DNA from: Nocardia aurea
GTDB taxonomy: Bacteria; Actinomycetota; Actinomycetes; Mycobacteriales; Mycobacteriaceae
Assembly (NCBI RefSeq): GCF_003123685.1
Contig: NZ_QCYJ01000020.1
Span: 62,001-126,000, forward strand
Length of the DNA: 64,000 nucleotides
Direction of reading: 5' to 3'
The notes under the pieces were generated by a model. It made no database searches. It was given only the letters and a program-made list of their open reading frames with translations, and was not told the DNA's origin. Each line of letters opens with the position of its first letter. The stretch's first letter is position 1. The position numbers and the translations under genes were made by a program. Below are positions 41,742-49,117 of the stretch, in pieces.

Positions 41742-41971
41742 GCGGTCCTCTGGTGGTCGATTGCCTCGAGGTAGGCGTGCCAGTCGCATTCGAGCCACCG
41801 CAGCGGTCCCGATTCACCGTTGAGCGGAAATCCCTTGTCCGCCAGCCGGTGGGGTTTGGGCTGGGATCGCCACTGCAACAACAACTGCCGACTCACCCGC
41901 AGCCGATCCGCGATCTCGTCGGTGGTGAGCAACCCGTGCCCACAGCCCGCAACGTCACATCGTCTCGCCAT
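41738..41971 (-). CDS. Small HTH (MerR/excisionase-like) protein
   Basis: 77 residues. A Cys-His N-terminus ('CDVAGCGHGLL') precedes 'LTTDEIADRLRVSRQLLLQW', a winged-helix HTH of the MerR/Xis type, then 'RWLECDWHAYLEAI'. It could be an excisionase-like or regulatory protein, although it lies far from the integrase. Confidence 0.6.
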   Translation of the reverse strand: MARRCDVAGCGHGLLTTDEIADRLRVSRQLLLQWRSQPKPHRLADKGFPLNGESGPLRWLECDWHAYLEAIDHQRTA

Positions 41972-41977
41972 TCTGTT

Positions 41978-42919
41978 TCACCCCCTCTCCGCGTCGTGAT
42001 CCTGCTCGCCGCGCTGGGCGGCGAGCTTGGCGTCCACGGCTTCCAGGGCTTCCTTGATCGCCACCACCAGCTCACGCAGCGTGGTCGGTGTGCCCTCGTG
42101 GTCGACGGTCGGTGCGCCCAGCAGCCGGTAGGAGGTGATCTCAAGGTAGATATCGCGCAGCTGGGCGGTCGATACCACATCGAGGATGCGTTCACGGAAC
42201 TCCGCGACGGTTGGCACCTCCGCGCCGCCGTCGAGCCAATCCGCGATCTGGGTCGCCAACTCCGCACCCGGTTGAGCGATGACCTGGCCGTTTAGGAACG
42301 GCAACCGGGTCTTGGAGATGTGCAGGTTGTTGGACAGGTCGAGGTCGGCGACGATGTCGAACTCGTATTCCAAGCCGTCGCGCTGCACCGGTTTGGTGCC
42401 GACCTTGCGCGGGACCGGTCGGCCTTTGTCGTCATCGATGACGAGGTATTCGGTCTTGGTGCGCAGGGTGACGATCAGATGCCCGGGGAAGGTGAGCATC
42501 GCGTCGATCATGCGCCGTTCGTCAGGATTGACTTCCTTCCAGCCCGAGAACGAGTTGTTCGCGGCTTTGCGGCGGTCGACCTGTTCGAGCATGCCGTCCT
42601 GGCCCATCCAGTAGTGGCTCCAGGTGTCGATAATGAATACCGAGAAGCCCTCTCCGGCAGCCGCTCCCAGGATCTCGACCAGGCTGGTCGGTGAGAATCG
42701 GTCGGGGTCCAGGGTGCGCCACTGCCAGCCGTTGGTGCCCTGGTACTTGCTGGCGCTCCCGCGTTCGGTGTCGACCATCCCGATCCCGCCGCCCTCGCGC
42801 CGCGCCCATTCCCACGCCAGGCTCAGCGCGGTGTAGGTCTTGCCCGACCCGGACGGACCGGCCAGGGCGAGGCGGGCGGGGCTCTTACGACGGACCGCGG
42901 GCTTGAACTCGATCGCCAT
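41978..42919 (-). CDS. RecA-like phage recombination ATPase (Sak4/AAA_24)
   Basis: 313 residues from the ATG at 42919. Walker A GPSGSGKT (21-28), 'GMVDTERGSASKYQ', Walker B 'VFIIDTWSHYW', and 'MIDAMLTFPGHLIVTLRTKT' fit the AAA_24/Sak4 RecA-core ATPases found in phage recombination modules. A C-terminal helical tail is Glu/Asp-rich. Translation is coupled to a 26-residue leader ORF through TGATG. Confidence 0.75.
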   Translation of the reverse strand: MAIEFKPAVRRKSPARLALAGPSGSGKTYTALSLAWEWARREGGGIGMVDTERGSASKYQGTNGWQWRTLDPDRFSPTSLVEILGAAAGEGFSVFIIDTWSHYWMGQDGMLEQVDRRKAANNSFSGWKEVNPDERRMIDAMLTFPGHLIVTLRTKTEYLVIDDDKGRPVPRKVGTKPVQRDGLEYEFDIVADLDLSNNLHISKTRLPFLNGQVIAQPGAELATQIADWLDGGAEVPTVAEFRERILDVVSTAQLRDIYLEITSYRLLGAPTVDHEGTPTTLRELVVAIKEALEAVDAKLAAQRGEQDHDAERG

Positions 42920-42999
42920 CACCACCACCACCGTGGAGGGTGATGGTCGGTGAACCCGGCTGCATATGTGACCGCAGCCGGGTTAGACTTGGATTGCAT
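42919..42999 (-). CDS. 26-residue leader peptide ending in Trp-Trp-Trp
   Basis: ATG at 42999 with TCTACGGGAG 5 nt upstream. The peptide starts MQSKSNPAAV, ends HHPPRWWW, and its TGA overlaps the ATG of the Sak4-like gene as TGATG. Codons 6-16 form an 11-bp perfect stem-loop. The design suggests translational coupling and possibly attenuation; a peptide function is not excluded. Confidence 0.5.
   Translation of the reverse strand: MQSKSNPAAVTYAAGFTDHHPPRWWW
42953..42984 (-). promoter_or_regulatory. Stem-loop inside the leader ORF
   Basis: AACCCGGCTGC and GCAGCCGGGTT (11 bp, perfect) flank a 10-nt loop within the leader peptide gene. A ribosome on the leader would melt it, which is the geometry of an attenuator. 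Confidence 0.5.
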
Positions 43000-43004
43000 G
43001 ACTA

Positions 43005-43014
43005 CTCCCGTAGA
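43005..43014 (-). promoter_or_regulatory. Start-associated motif TCTACGGGAG
   Basis: Minus-strand copy of the decamer, 5 nt before the leader ATG at 42999. The CTTAGCC stem-loop at 43023-43052 is directly upstream, the same order as at 14256-14333. Confidence 0.6.
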
Positions 43015-43022
43015 TGTGCGCC

Positions 43023-43052
43023 GACCCGGCGGGGGGCTAAGCCCGCCGGGTC
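43023..43052 (-). terminator. Perfect 11-bp stem-loop with CTTAGCC loop
   Basis: GACCCGGCGGG and its complement flank an 8-nt loop reading CTTAGCCC on the minus strand. It is located between the HTH gene and the leader ORF, and matches the loop word of the hairpins at 14172 and 14256. Confidence 0.6.
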
Positions 43053-43100
43053 AACTAATTTCTCCCATAGACAAATCTCTGGCGTGTCCGGCGCTGCTCC

Positions 43101-43322
43101 TCACTCTTCGATCCTGAACAAGGTCTCTGCCGGGATGTCCAGGCCCGCAGCAAGTTTCGCGGCGGTCGCGGGAGTGCAGGTAGTCCGGGCACCCGAGCGC
43201 AGCAGGCCGACGATGGACTTTCCGCATCCCGCGCGCCGAGCCAGCACCCGAACCGGAATCTGCTTGGCCGACATCGCTTCTCGCAGCGCGGTCCGTGATC
43301 TCAACCTGGCCCGATAGACCAT
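43101..43322 (-). CDS. Small XRE/Cro-like HTH protein
   Basis: 73 residues from the ATG at 43322 with AGGAGGGAGGG upstream. 'ALREAMSAKQIPVRVLARRA' and 'GCGKSIVGLLRSG' form an HTH, followed by 'TPATAAKLAAGLDIPAETLF'. First gene of the leftward block, divergent from the repressor-like gene. It is likely the Cro-type partner of the immunity switch. Confidence 0.7.
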   Translation of the reverse strand: MVYRARLRSRTALREAMSAKQIPVRVLARRAGCGKSIVGLLRSGARTTCTPATAAKLAAGLDIPAETLFRIEE

Positions 43323-43493
43323 TACCTTCGCCCTCCCTCCTGAGGTCTCCCTCTTCCAGGAACCTACCAGCAGTGCAGCAATGTGTCTATTTAGTCGGTA
43401 GATTGTGCAACTGGTCTTTGTTTGTGCGACAAGTGATTCGGATGTTCTATTCCGCACGCTGGTCGGATACTTCCGCATCATGGCTTATATGAG

Positions 43494-43521
43494 TGTCCAC
43501 AGATGCCCTACAGTGTGGACA
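43494..43521. promoter_or_regulatory. Candidate operator overlapping the repressor promoter
   Basis: TGTCCACA and TGTGGACA (perfect 8-bp arms) flank 12 nt. TACAGT (43509-43514), ending 6 nt before the ATG at 43521, is the likely -10 of a leaderless mRNA. A protein on this dyad would cover the promoter, which fits autoregulation. Confidence 0.55.
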
Positions 43522-43910
43522 TGCCACGCAAGCGCGCTGTCCCCGAACCCTGGGCCTCGGCGATGGCCGCAGTCGGCCTCACCAGCCGCAACGAACTCGC
43601 CGACGCCGCCGGAATCCACGCCACCACCGTCGCCCGACTCATCGACGACCCCGAACACCAGACCTCACTCGAGACCATCCGCGCCGTCGCCGACGCGCTC
43701 CGCCTCGACGTCCGCGACGTCGCCCACTGGGCAGGTCTCTACCTCGAGATGGTCGAACCATTCGTCCCCGCACCGGAATCCGGGATCCTCGGCCGCGAAC
43801 AACGCCGACTCGTCAACGAACTCATCCGCGCCCTGGCCGTGACCAACCGTCATCCCCGCCCCCCGCTCAGGATTCAGACCACCGGAATCATGGTCATCTC
43901 CGACGACTGA
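43521..43910 (+). CDS. Phage immunity repressor candidate (HTH)
   Basis: 129 residues from the leaderless ATG (MPRKRAVPEPWAS); an upstream ATG at 43503 lacks a ribosome site. 'SRNELADAAGIHATTVARLI' is a clear XRE-type HTH, with 'SLETIRAVADALRLDVRDVA' as the second half of the domain. The C-terminal part is helical. Divergent orientation to the Cro-like gene, an operator at its start and proximity to the integrase support a lysogeny repressor. Confidence 0.7.
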   Translation: MPRKRAVPEPWASAMAAVGLTSRNELADAAGIHATTVARLIDDPEHQTSLETIRAVADALRLDVRDVAHWAGLYLEMVEPFVPAPESGILGREQRRLVNELIRALAVTNRHPRPPLRIQTTGIMVISDD

Positions 43911-44062
43911 GCGACTTGAATCGCGCCATCGGACGCACCTTACGACAGCCCCTGATGTGCCATAATTCGATCGAGACAACAGGAGGCGGATCGCCCCGAC
44001 CATCGGCACGGTGACCGATTTCTGATTGCCTAGCGAACTATTGGCCGAGTTCAGGGGGATGC

Positions 44063-44941
44063 ATGTCACCGGAAAATAGTCGACCGACGGTGCCGCCAGA
44101 GTATACTGCGACAGCTATCGGATTGGCGTTATCCCTCGCAGCGGCAATCGCCAGCCACTTGCTCGGCATTTCAGGAGAAATAAGCTTTGTAGTAGGCCTG
44201 ATCGGGGCTGTTCTGTCGTTGCAAGCAGAAGTGCTAGTGCGTAACACTCGACTTCGCCATGCCCTCGCCGAGATGGGCGAGATTTCTTCCGTGGCCATGA
44301 ATCGCCCGGATTACAGCAGACGAGTACTGGACATATTGCGTTCAATCGAAGCAGTGACCAGCGAATCCGGCGCAACAAACACGATTGCGAATCCAATTTT
44401 CCTGGCCCGCGCCAGCAGGATAGTCACCCAATGTCAGAACGATCTGTCGGTATTGGCGGGTGGCACCTTCACGTCCGCGCAGTACGACTTTGGATCGCTG
44501 GACGACGCGATCAGCCGGGCAAAGCGCAGCCTACACGGAGTGGCGCTACAAGGAGTCGACAGAGTTACATTTCGCGAGCTGGGCGGTTACGAACAATACC
44601 TCAATGCCCAAAAAGAGGCCCTCGCCCGCGGCGTCACCATCGAAAGAATATTCATCCACTCTCAACGGAACGACAATCTGATCGAGACTATGGACGAACA
44701 AGTTCGCATGGGCGTACGCGTGTACGAGGTCGAGGCGGACCTGGTCCCTCCTGTCCTGCGTGTCGACTGCGCGATTGTAGATAACTTATTCTACGGCAGA
44801 ATCGAAAGCAGTCCCGCTGGCGGAATAATAGCGACTCGTTACTCGAGAAACGAGGCTGAGCTAAATTCTCGAATGTCCGAATTCGAAGAGCTGAGAACAA
44901 TAGCCAGAAAATACTTGGAATCCAGCGTCACAGGAAGTTGA
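44063..44941 (+). CDS. Two-TM protein with PLD-like domain, candidate defence effector
   Basis: 292 residues. Two hydrophobic helices at ~18-55 ('ATAIGLALSLAAAIASHLLG', 'FVVGLIGAVLSL') are followed by a cytosolic domain with 'GVTIERIFIHSQRNDNLIET', 'MGVRVYEVEADLVPPVLRVD' and 'IVDNLFYGRI', the pattern of phospholipase-D-like or lone PLD-fold domains. No HKD signature is visible, so it may bind rather than cleave. AT-richer than the phage core. Placed next to the integrase with SLATT and single-TM genes, typical of superinfection-exclusion cargo. Confidence 0.55.
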   Translation: MSPENSRPTVPPEYTATAIGLALSLAAAIASHLLGISGEISFVVGLIGAVLSLQAEVLVRNTRLRHALAEMGEISSVAMNRPDYSRRVLDILRSIEAVTSESGATNTIANPIFLARASRIVTQCQNDLSVLAGGTFTSAQYDFGSLDDAISRAKRSLHGVALQGVDRVTFRELGGYEQYLNAQKEALARGVTIERIFIHSQRNDNLIETMDEQVRMGVRVYEVEADLVPPVLRVDCAIVDNLFYGRIESSPAGGIIATRYSRNEAELNSRMSEFEELRTIARKYLESSVTGS

Positions 44942-45155
44942 TCACATAGGGCAACCAGCGGGGCGAGAAGTCGGTCCATCACCCCCTTGTTGCTACCCAC
45001 GCGCGGCGCTCAGGACGCCTGCCGTCGAATGTGAGATGGCCGCCGCGGCGCGGAGCGTTGCGGATGCCGCCCACCGCATCGGCCCCGCAATCCCGCCGAC
45101 CGGGCACCGAGAAATGCGGCAAGCGTGACCAGTCACTACCCGCTATTGTCATCCG

Positions 45156-45617
45156 GTGAGCGACTTACCTTCTGGCTTAACACCTTTGGAACTCGCGGCC
45201 TATGTCCGCGCTCAGATCGACGCTGGTCACGCCTACACTCGACGCCGCAAGCACGGATTCCGGTGGCGAGCCGTGGTCCTGCGCGTATCACTGGTCGCCT
45301 TCTCTGCCGCGTCGACGATCATCCTCGGCCTGCAAAACCTCGATCCATGGACCGGCACCGCCTTCGCGTTGGTGGCCGTTGTTACGGCGTTCAGCGCACT
45401 CGAGCCATTCTTCGCATGGCGTCCCCTGTGGGTTGCCATGGAGAAGGCTTCGTATCGATTCAATCGTCTCAGGGATGAGTTGGCGTTCTACGTCGCCACA
45501 ACCGCCTCCGACCAACTCGACCCCCAACGAGTCCGCGAAACCTTCGACGAGTACCAGCGAATCTGGGAGCAGCTGGGTACCAGCTGGATCAGCCTCCGCG
45601 AACACTCCGAGCGCTGA
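45156..45617 (+). CDS. SLATT-like two-TM protein
   Basis: 153 residues from a GTG (MSDLPSG). 'RRRKHGFRWRAVVLRVSLVA' and a second helix in 'TGTAFALVAVVTAFSALEPF', then 'WVAMEKASYRFNRLRDELAF', match the SLATT (DUF4231) effector family: two TM helices with a coiled region. SLATT proteins are predicted membrane-disrupting effectors of nucleotide-sensing defence systems, here without a recognisable sensor next door. Confidence 0.65.
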   Translation: MSDLPSGLTPLELAAYVRAQIDAGHAYTRRRKHGFRWRAVVLRVSLVAFSAASTIILGLQNLDPWTGTAFALVAVVTAFSALEPFFAWRPLWVAMEKASYRFNRLRDELAFYVATTASDQLDPQRVRETFDEYQRIWEQLGTSWISLREHSER

Positions 45618-46026
45618 CACCCACCGGTCTCGCCGTTCCGGCAACGCGCTCACCCACAGTTCCACGCATTCCCGGATCCGAACTGAAATGACGGGCGATA
45701 TCCGGCGGCCCCGAGCGTGGCGACAGCGAAATTCGTCGCCACGGCCACACTCGAACGTCAAAAGCATCGAATAGCACGACGATGCACATTCTAGGGCTGA
45801 ACGCATGAAACTCAACGGCGACGAACTCGCACCGACCAGCGACGCAGTGCGGCACAGCCGCTGCGGGAATACCATTCTATGGTGCGCCGCGATAACGTGC
45901 GATCTCCAGCGCCGTCCTCACCTGGTAGCCGCACAGCACCGCAGGATATTTATGTCGTAGCTGTCGCCGCAACCGGGTACCGATCACCGGCACCTGTCCG
46001 ATCAGAAGTATGGGCCACATCTAACA
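45618..46026. other. Intergenic stretch, no confident gene
   Basis: About 409 bp between the SLATT-like gene and the convergent membrane protein gene. One 50-codon frame (45805-45959, starting MKLNGDELAP) has a weak ribosome site and no coding bias I would trust. Nothing else is supported. Confidence 0.5.
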
Positions 46027-46578
46027 CTACGAATTCTGAGATGATCCCGCTTCCGGCAGACTTCTGAATTCCGATGCCAGCACATCGGTTAAGCCACGGA
46101 TGGCCACCTCGGCTGCATCGAATAGGTCCGAATCGTGGCCACCTTGCTGCGAATAGCTATTCAATGCGAGACGCGCCTTTTCAAAAGCGGACTGCGTACC
46201 GCTCATGCCGAGGAGCTGAAGTCGAGCTCTGGCAATTTCGATTCGAGCATGCCGAGACGCGGCTTGCTTATGCCAGTCGCTCCTCGCCTCTTGGGTTGCG
46301 TCGGTTCGAAGCTTCCGATCCCGCTGCCCAGCAGCCTTTCGCTGCCGCACATTGAACAGACCTTCGCGTATAGCTTCGACGGCTTCGACGGCCGCCGCCA
46401 ACCGTTCCGCCCGACGCTCCTTCTGTCGTTCGTTGCCCAACTGCCGAGTCACGTTTCGCCAGGCGATCCACGCCGCCAACAGAGCAATAATGGCCGCAGC
46501 GACTGTCGCGACGGGTTGAGCCCACCATTGCGGATTCATGCTTCCTGCGGACTGCGCAATGATCAGCACGCCGTACAT
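46027..46578 (-). CDS. Single-span membrane protein with cytosolic coiled coil
   Basis: 183 residues from the ATG at 46578; MNPQWWAQ at 46539 is an alternative. One helix ('VATVAAAIIALLAAWIAW') is followed by a basic coiled coil ('NERQKERRAERLAAAVEAVE') and a C-terminal helical part. Low GC like its neighbours. No family recognised; position next to the integrase suggests an exclusion or defence role. Confidence 0.5.
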   Translation of the reverse strand: MYGVLIIAQSAGSMNPQWWAQPVATVAAAIIALLAAWIAWRNVTRQLGNERQKERRAERLAAAVEAVEAIREGLFNVRQRKAAGQRDRKLRTDATQEARSDWHKQAASRHARIEIARARLQLLGMSGTQSAFEKARLALNSYSQQGGHDSDLFDAAEVAIRGLTDVLASEFRSLPEAGSSQNS

Positions 46579-46757
46579 CTGAAACCCCTTGCCTGCATGG
46601 ACCTTCAGCCAGGGCGTCACGCCGACGCCACCTGACGAATCTCAACACTACAACTGCGGCAGTAAATCCACGTCTTACCGCTTCGAACCGACTCGTGAAC
46701 CCACACATCGGACGCTACCAGAAATCCGAGTCTCGTTGGTGCCCCGTAGAATTGAGC

Positions 46758-46850
46758 ATGAAGACTCCGGCTAGCCCCCGGAATTGGATATCTACGGGAG
46801 TACAAATGAACAACAGCGTCGACGCGCGCCCGGATGGCGGGCGCGCCTGA
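46758..46850 (+). CDS. Leader ORF coupled to the integrase
   Basis: An ATG at 46758 follows TAGAAT (46747-46752), the geometry of a leaderless mRNA. A second in-frame ATG at 46806 has TCTACGGGAG 5 nt upstream and gives 14 residues (MNNSVDARPDGGRA). Both end at the same TGA, which overlaps the integrase ATG as TGATG. Probably serves translational control of the integrase. Confidence 0.5.
   Translation: MKTPASPRNWISTGVQMNNSVDARPDGGRA
46791..46800 (+). promoter_or_regulatory. Start-associated motif TCTACGGGAG
   Basis: Fourth exact copy of the decamer, 5 nt before the ATG at 46806 of the integrase leader ORF. Confidence 0.6.
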
Positions 46851-48058
46851 TGCCCCGCGAAAGAGTCAAACCGGGAACGCACGGAAAAATAACCGTCACG
46901 ATCACCCGCTACTCGGCCGGTAAACCGGTTGCCTACGAGGCGATCACGAGGTTCCGGGACCTGGACGGCGCGCTCCGCCGTGTGACCGCCACAGGAAGAT
47001 CCCGCCCCCGAGCGATCGCAGCACTCCAGGAGAAATTGAACAGGCGGGTGACGCCGTCGAAGTCCGAGATCACCGCGGACACGCTCGTCGACCGACTCAT
47101 CGAGCAATGGAAAGCGAAGGTCGAGAAGTCCAAACTGGCCGCGAACACCAAACGTCGGTACACCGAGATCCTGGAACTGCACCTCGCTCCACGGATCGGC
47201 AAACTGACCATCGGTGAGTGCACCACCCAAACGCTGGAGGCGACACTCGAAGACATCTCCGACGAGGTCGGGAAGCCGACAGCCAAACTCGCCAAGACCT
47301 GCCTGTCCGGGATGTGGACGCTGGCAAGCCGATACGGTGCCAGCGCGGGCAATATCGTCAAACTTCTCGCGGCGATCAAGGTCGAGGACAAACCGGTAGT
47401 CGCCTGGTCACTCGACGAGGTCCACAGCATCCGCGCGGGCCTCCACACCGACAAGCGTGCCCTCGCCAACGGTATCGCCGACCTGGTGGACTTCCTGCTG
47501 GCCACCGGATGCCGCATCGGCGAGGCGATGGCGTTGCGGTGGAAGCACTTCGATCTAGACTCCCCCAAACCCACCGTGCTCGCCGAAGGAACGGTCATCC
47601 GCGTCAAGGACGGCGGCCTGATCGTCCAGCCACACCCCAAGGGCGGCCCGAACGGTAAACGCCGCCTCCTGCTACCGGACTGGGCTGTCGCGCGATTGAT
47701 CGCCCGCCGTGACCTCCTCCCCCACCAACCCGAGGATCTGGTGTTCCCGTCGGCCCTGGGTACCCTGCGCGACCCACGCAACGCCCGCAAACAGATGAAA
47801 CGAGCACTCGACCGCATCGGAGTCACCGACGTCCCGCAGAACCCCCACACCGCACGCAAGACCGTCGGCACGACACTGTCCGAGGACGCCGACGGCGGAC
47901 AATCCGACATCGGCGTAGCCGCCGCACAACTGGGCAACACCGAAGAGGTCACCCGCCGCCACTACGTCCAACGCACTCACCGCGGCCCGGACGCACGGAA
48001 CCGGTTCGACGCCTTCGCCCTACCCGAGGAACGCAACCCCACCGCGCAGACCGACTGA
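46850..48058 (+). CDS. int: Tyrosine integrase
   Basis: 402 residues from the ATG coupled to the leader ORF (a TTG at 46784 would add 22 residues). Parts in order: an arm-binding N-terminus ('KITVTITRYSAGKPVAYEAI'), a core-binding SAM-like domain ('SKLAANTKRRYTEILELHLA') and the catalytic domain. Catalytic residues are visible: Arg in 'ATGCRIGEAMALRW', Lys in 'PKGGPNGKRRLLLP', H-x-x-R in 'PHTARKTVGT' and Tyr in 'TRRHYVQR'. The usual second His/Trp position is Asn ('LGNTEEVTRRHY'). It lies 190 bp from a tRNA 3' end, its likely attachment site. Confidence 0.92.
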   Translation: MPRERVKPGTHGKITVTITRYSAGKPVAYEAITRFRDLDGALRRVTATGRSRPRAIAALQEKLNRRVTPSKSEITADTLVDRLIEQWKAKVEKSKLAANTKRRYTEILELHLAPRIGKLTIGECTTQTLEATLEDISDEVGKPTAKLAKTCLSGMWTLASRYGASAGNIVKLLAAIKVEDKPVVAWSLDEVHSIRAGLHTDKRALANGIADLVDFLLATGCRIGEAMALRWKHFDLDSPKPTVLAEGTVIRVKDGGLIVQPHPKGGPNGKRRLLLPDWAVARLIARRDLLPHQPEDLVFPSALGTLRDPRNARKQMKRALDRIGVTDVPQNPHTARKTVGTTLSEDADGGQSDIGVAAAQLGNTEEVTRRHYVQRTHRGPDARNRFDAFALPEERNPTAQTD

Positions 48059-48247
48059 ACACATCCGAACACCGCCGAAGAACAACCACGTGGCAAACCG
48101 TCGGCTTCCGCTGATTCGCCCCCTGACCAGCGGAAGCTGCGCCACGACCAACAAGAAGATTCCAGTTGAAAATGACGAGTAAATGACGACCTGGGCGGTT
48201 TTCACCCGATACACAGGCAGGCTACAAGCCTGTGACCAGGCTGTTTG

Positions 48248-48321
48248 TGGGGCGGGCGGGGCTCGAACCCGCGACCAATGGATTATGAGTCCACGGCTCT
48301 AACCGACTGAGCTACCGCCCC
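48248..48321 (-). tRNA. tRNA-Met (anticodon CAT), right prophage attachment site
   Basis: 74 nt without encoded CCA. The 5' strand GGGGCGG pairs with CCGCCCC at the 3' end, the D-arm has AGCTCAG and GGTTAGAGC, the anticodon loop CTCATAA gives CAT, and the T-arm has GGTTCGAACC. CAT could be elongator Met or lysidine-modified Ile2; I lean to Met. The 3' end faces the integrase, so the phage has integrated into the 3' part of this gene and left it intact. Confidence 0.9.
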
Positions 48322-48443
48322 TCTTCCGCGATGCTATCGCGGCGGTGGGGATGCTACCGGCTCCGGCGGGGCGTGCACCACTCGGATACCGGGGAGTGGA
48401 TAGGGTGGCGCGGTATCCTCGACGAATCTGGAGGGCCGGGGTC

Positions 48444-48875
48444 ATGGGTGGCGTGTTCGTGAATGTGTTGAAGGCGCATCAGTGGGTGTACGAGCACAGC
48501 CGGGGGGTGGTGGGGCATCGGGTGCTGTTCGGTAATCCGACGTTGTTGTTGCGGACGGTGGGGCGGAAGACGGGGGTCGACCGTACGTCGGCGCTGACGT
48601 ACGGGCGGGACGGGGACGATTATCTGGTGACGGCGTCGAATGGTGGGTCGCCGCGGCCGCCGGGGTGGTTGGCGAACGTGAAGGCCGAGCCGCTGTGCGA
48701 GATTCAGGTCGGGACGAGCAGGATCACGGTGACGGCGCGGGCGACGTATCCCGATGATCCGGATTACGAGCGACGGTGGCGGATCGTGGACGAGGTCAAT
48801 CAGGGGCGGTACACGGAGTATCAGAAGCGGACGAAACGACCGATCGCGGTGGTGGTGCTGACGCCGGCGCGCTGA
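48444..48875 (+). CDS. F420/deazaflavin-dependent nitroreductase-family protein
   Basis: 143 residues from the ATG at 48444 with GGAGGG upstream. 'RGVVGHRVLFGNPTLLLRTV' and 'GRKTGVDRTSALTYGRDGDD', followed by 'GSPRPPGWLANVKAEPLCEI', are the signature of the Ddn/FDOR-A split-barrel family, which binds F420 and reduces quinones or nitro compounds. First chromosomal gene beyond the tRNA. Confidence 0.8.
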   Translation: MGGVFVNVLKAHQWVYEHSRGVVGHRVLFGNPTLLLRTVGRKTGVDRTSALTYGRDGDDYLVTASNGGSPRPPGWLANVKAEPLCEIQVGTSRITVTARATYPDDPDYERRWRIVDEVNQGRYTEYQKRTKRPIAVVVLTPAR

Positions 48876-48881
48876 GCGATT

Positions 48882-49049
48882 TCAGCGGCCGACGCCGCGG
48901 GGGTGGTCGTAGCCGTAGTCGGCACGGTCGGCGGGATTTGTTCGTTCCCAATGGTTTACGTCGCTCGGGGGTTTGCTCGCGTAGCGGACGACGGCGAAGA
49001 CCAGGATGAGTACGGCGATGATCACGGCGAATACGATCAGTGTGTGCAC
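48882..49049 (-). CDS. Small single-span membrane protein
   Basis: 55 residues from a GTG (MHTLIVFAVIIAVLILVF), with one N-terminal hydrophobic helix and a polar tail ending 'YDHPRGVGR'. Strong GC3 bias supports coding. It sits between the deazaflavin-protein gene and the MDR gene. Unknown function. Confidence 0.55.
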   Translation of the reverse strand: MHTLIVFAVIIAVLILVFAVVRYASKPPSDVNHWERTNPADRADYGYDHPRGVGR

Positions 49050-49117
49050 CGACGCACATTAACGGTCGCCGAACTGCCGCAGGGAATCTCGATGACAGGT
49101 CACAAAATCGGGGGTGC

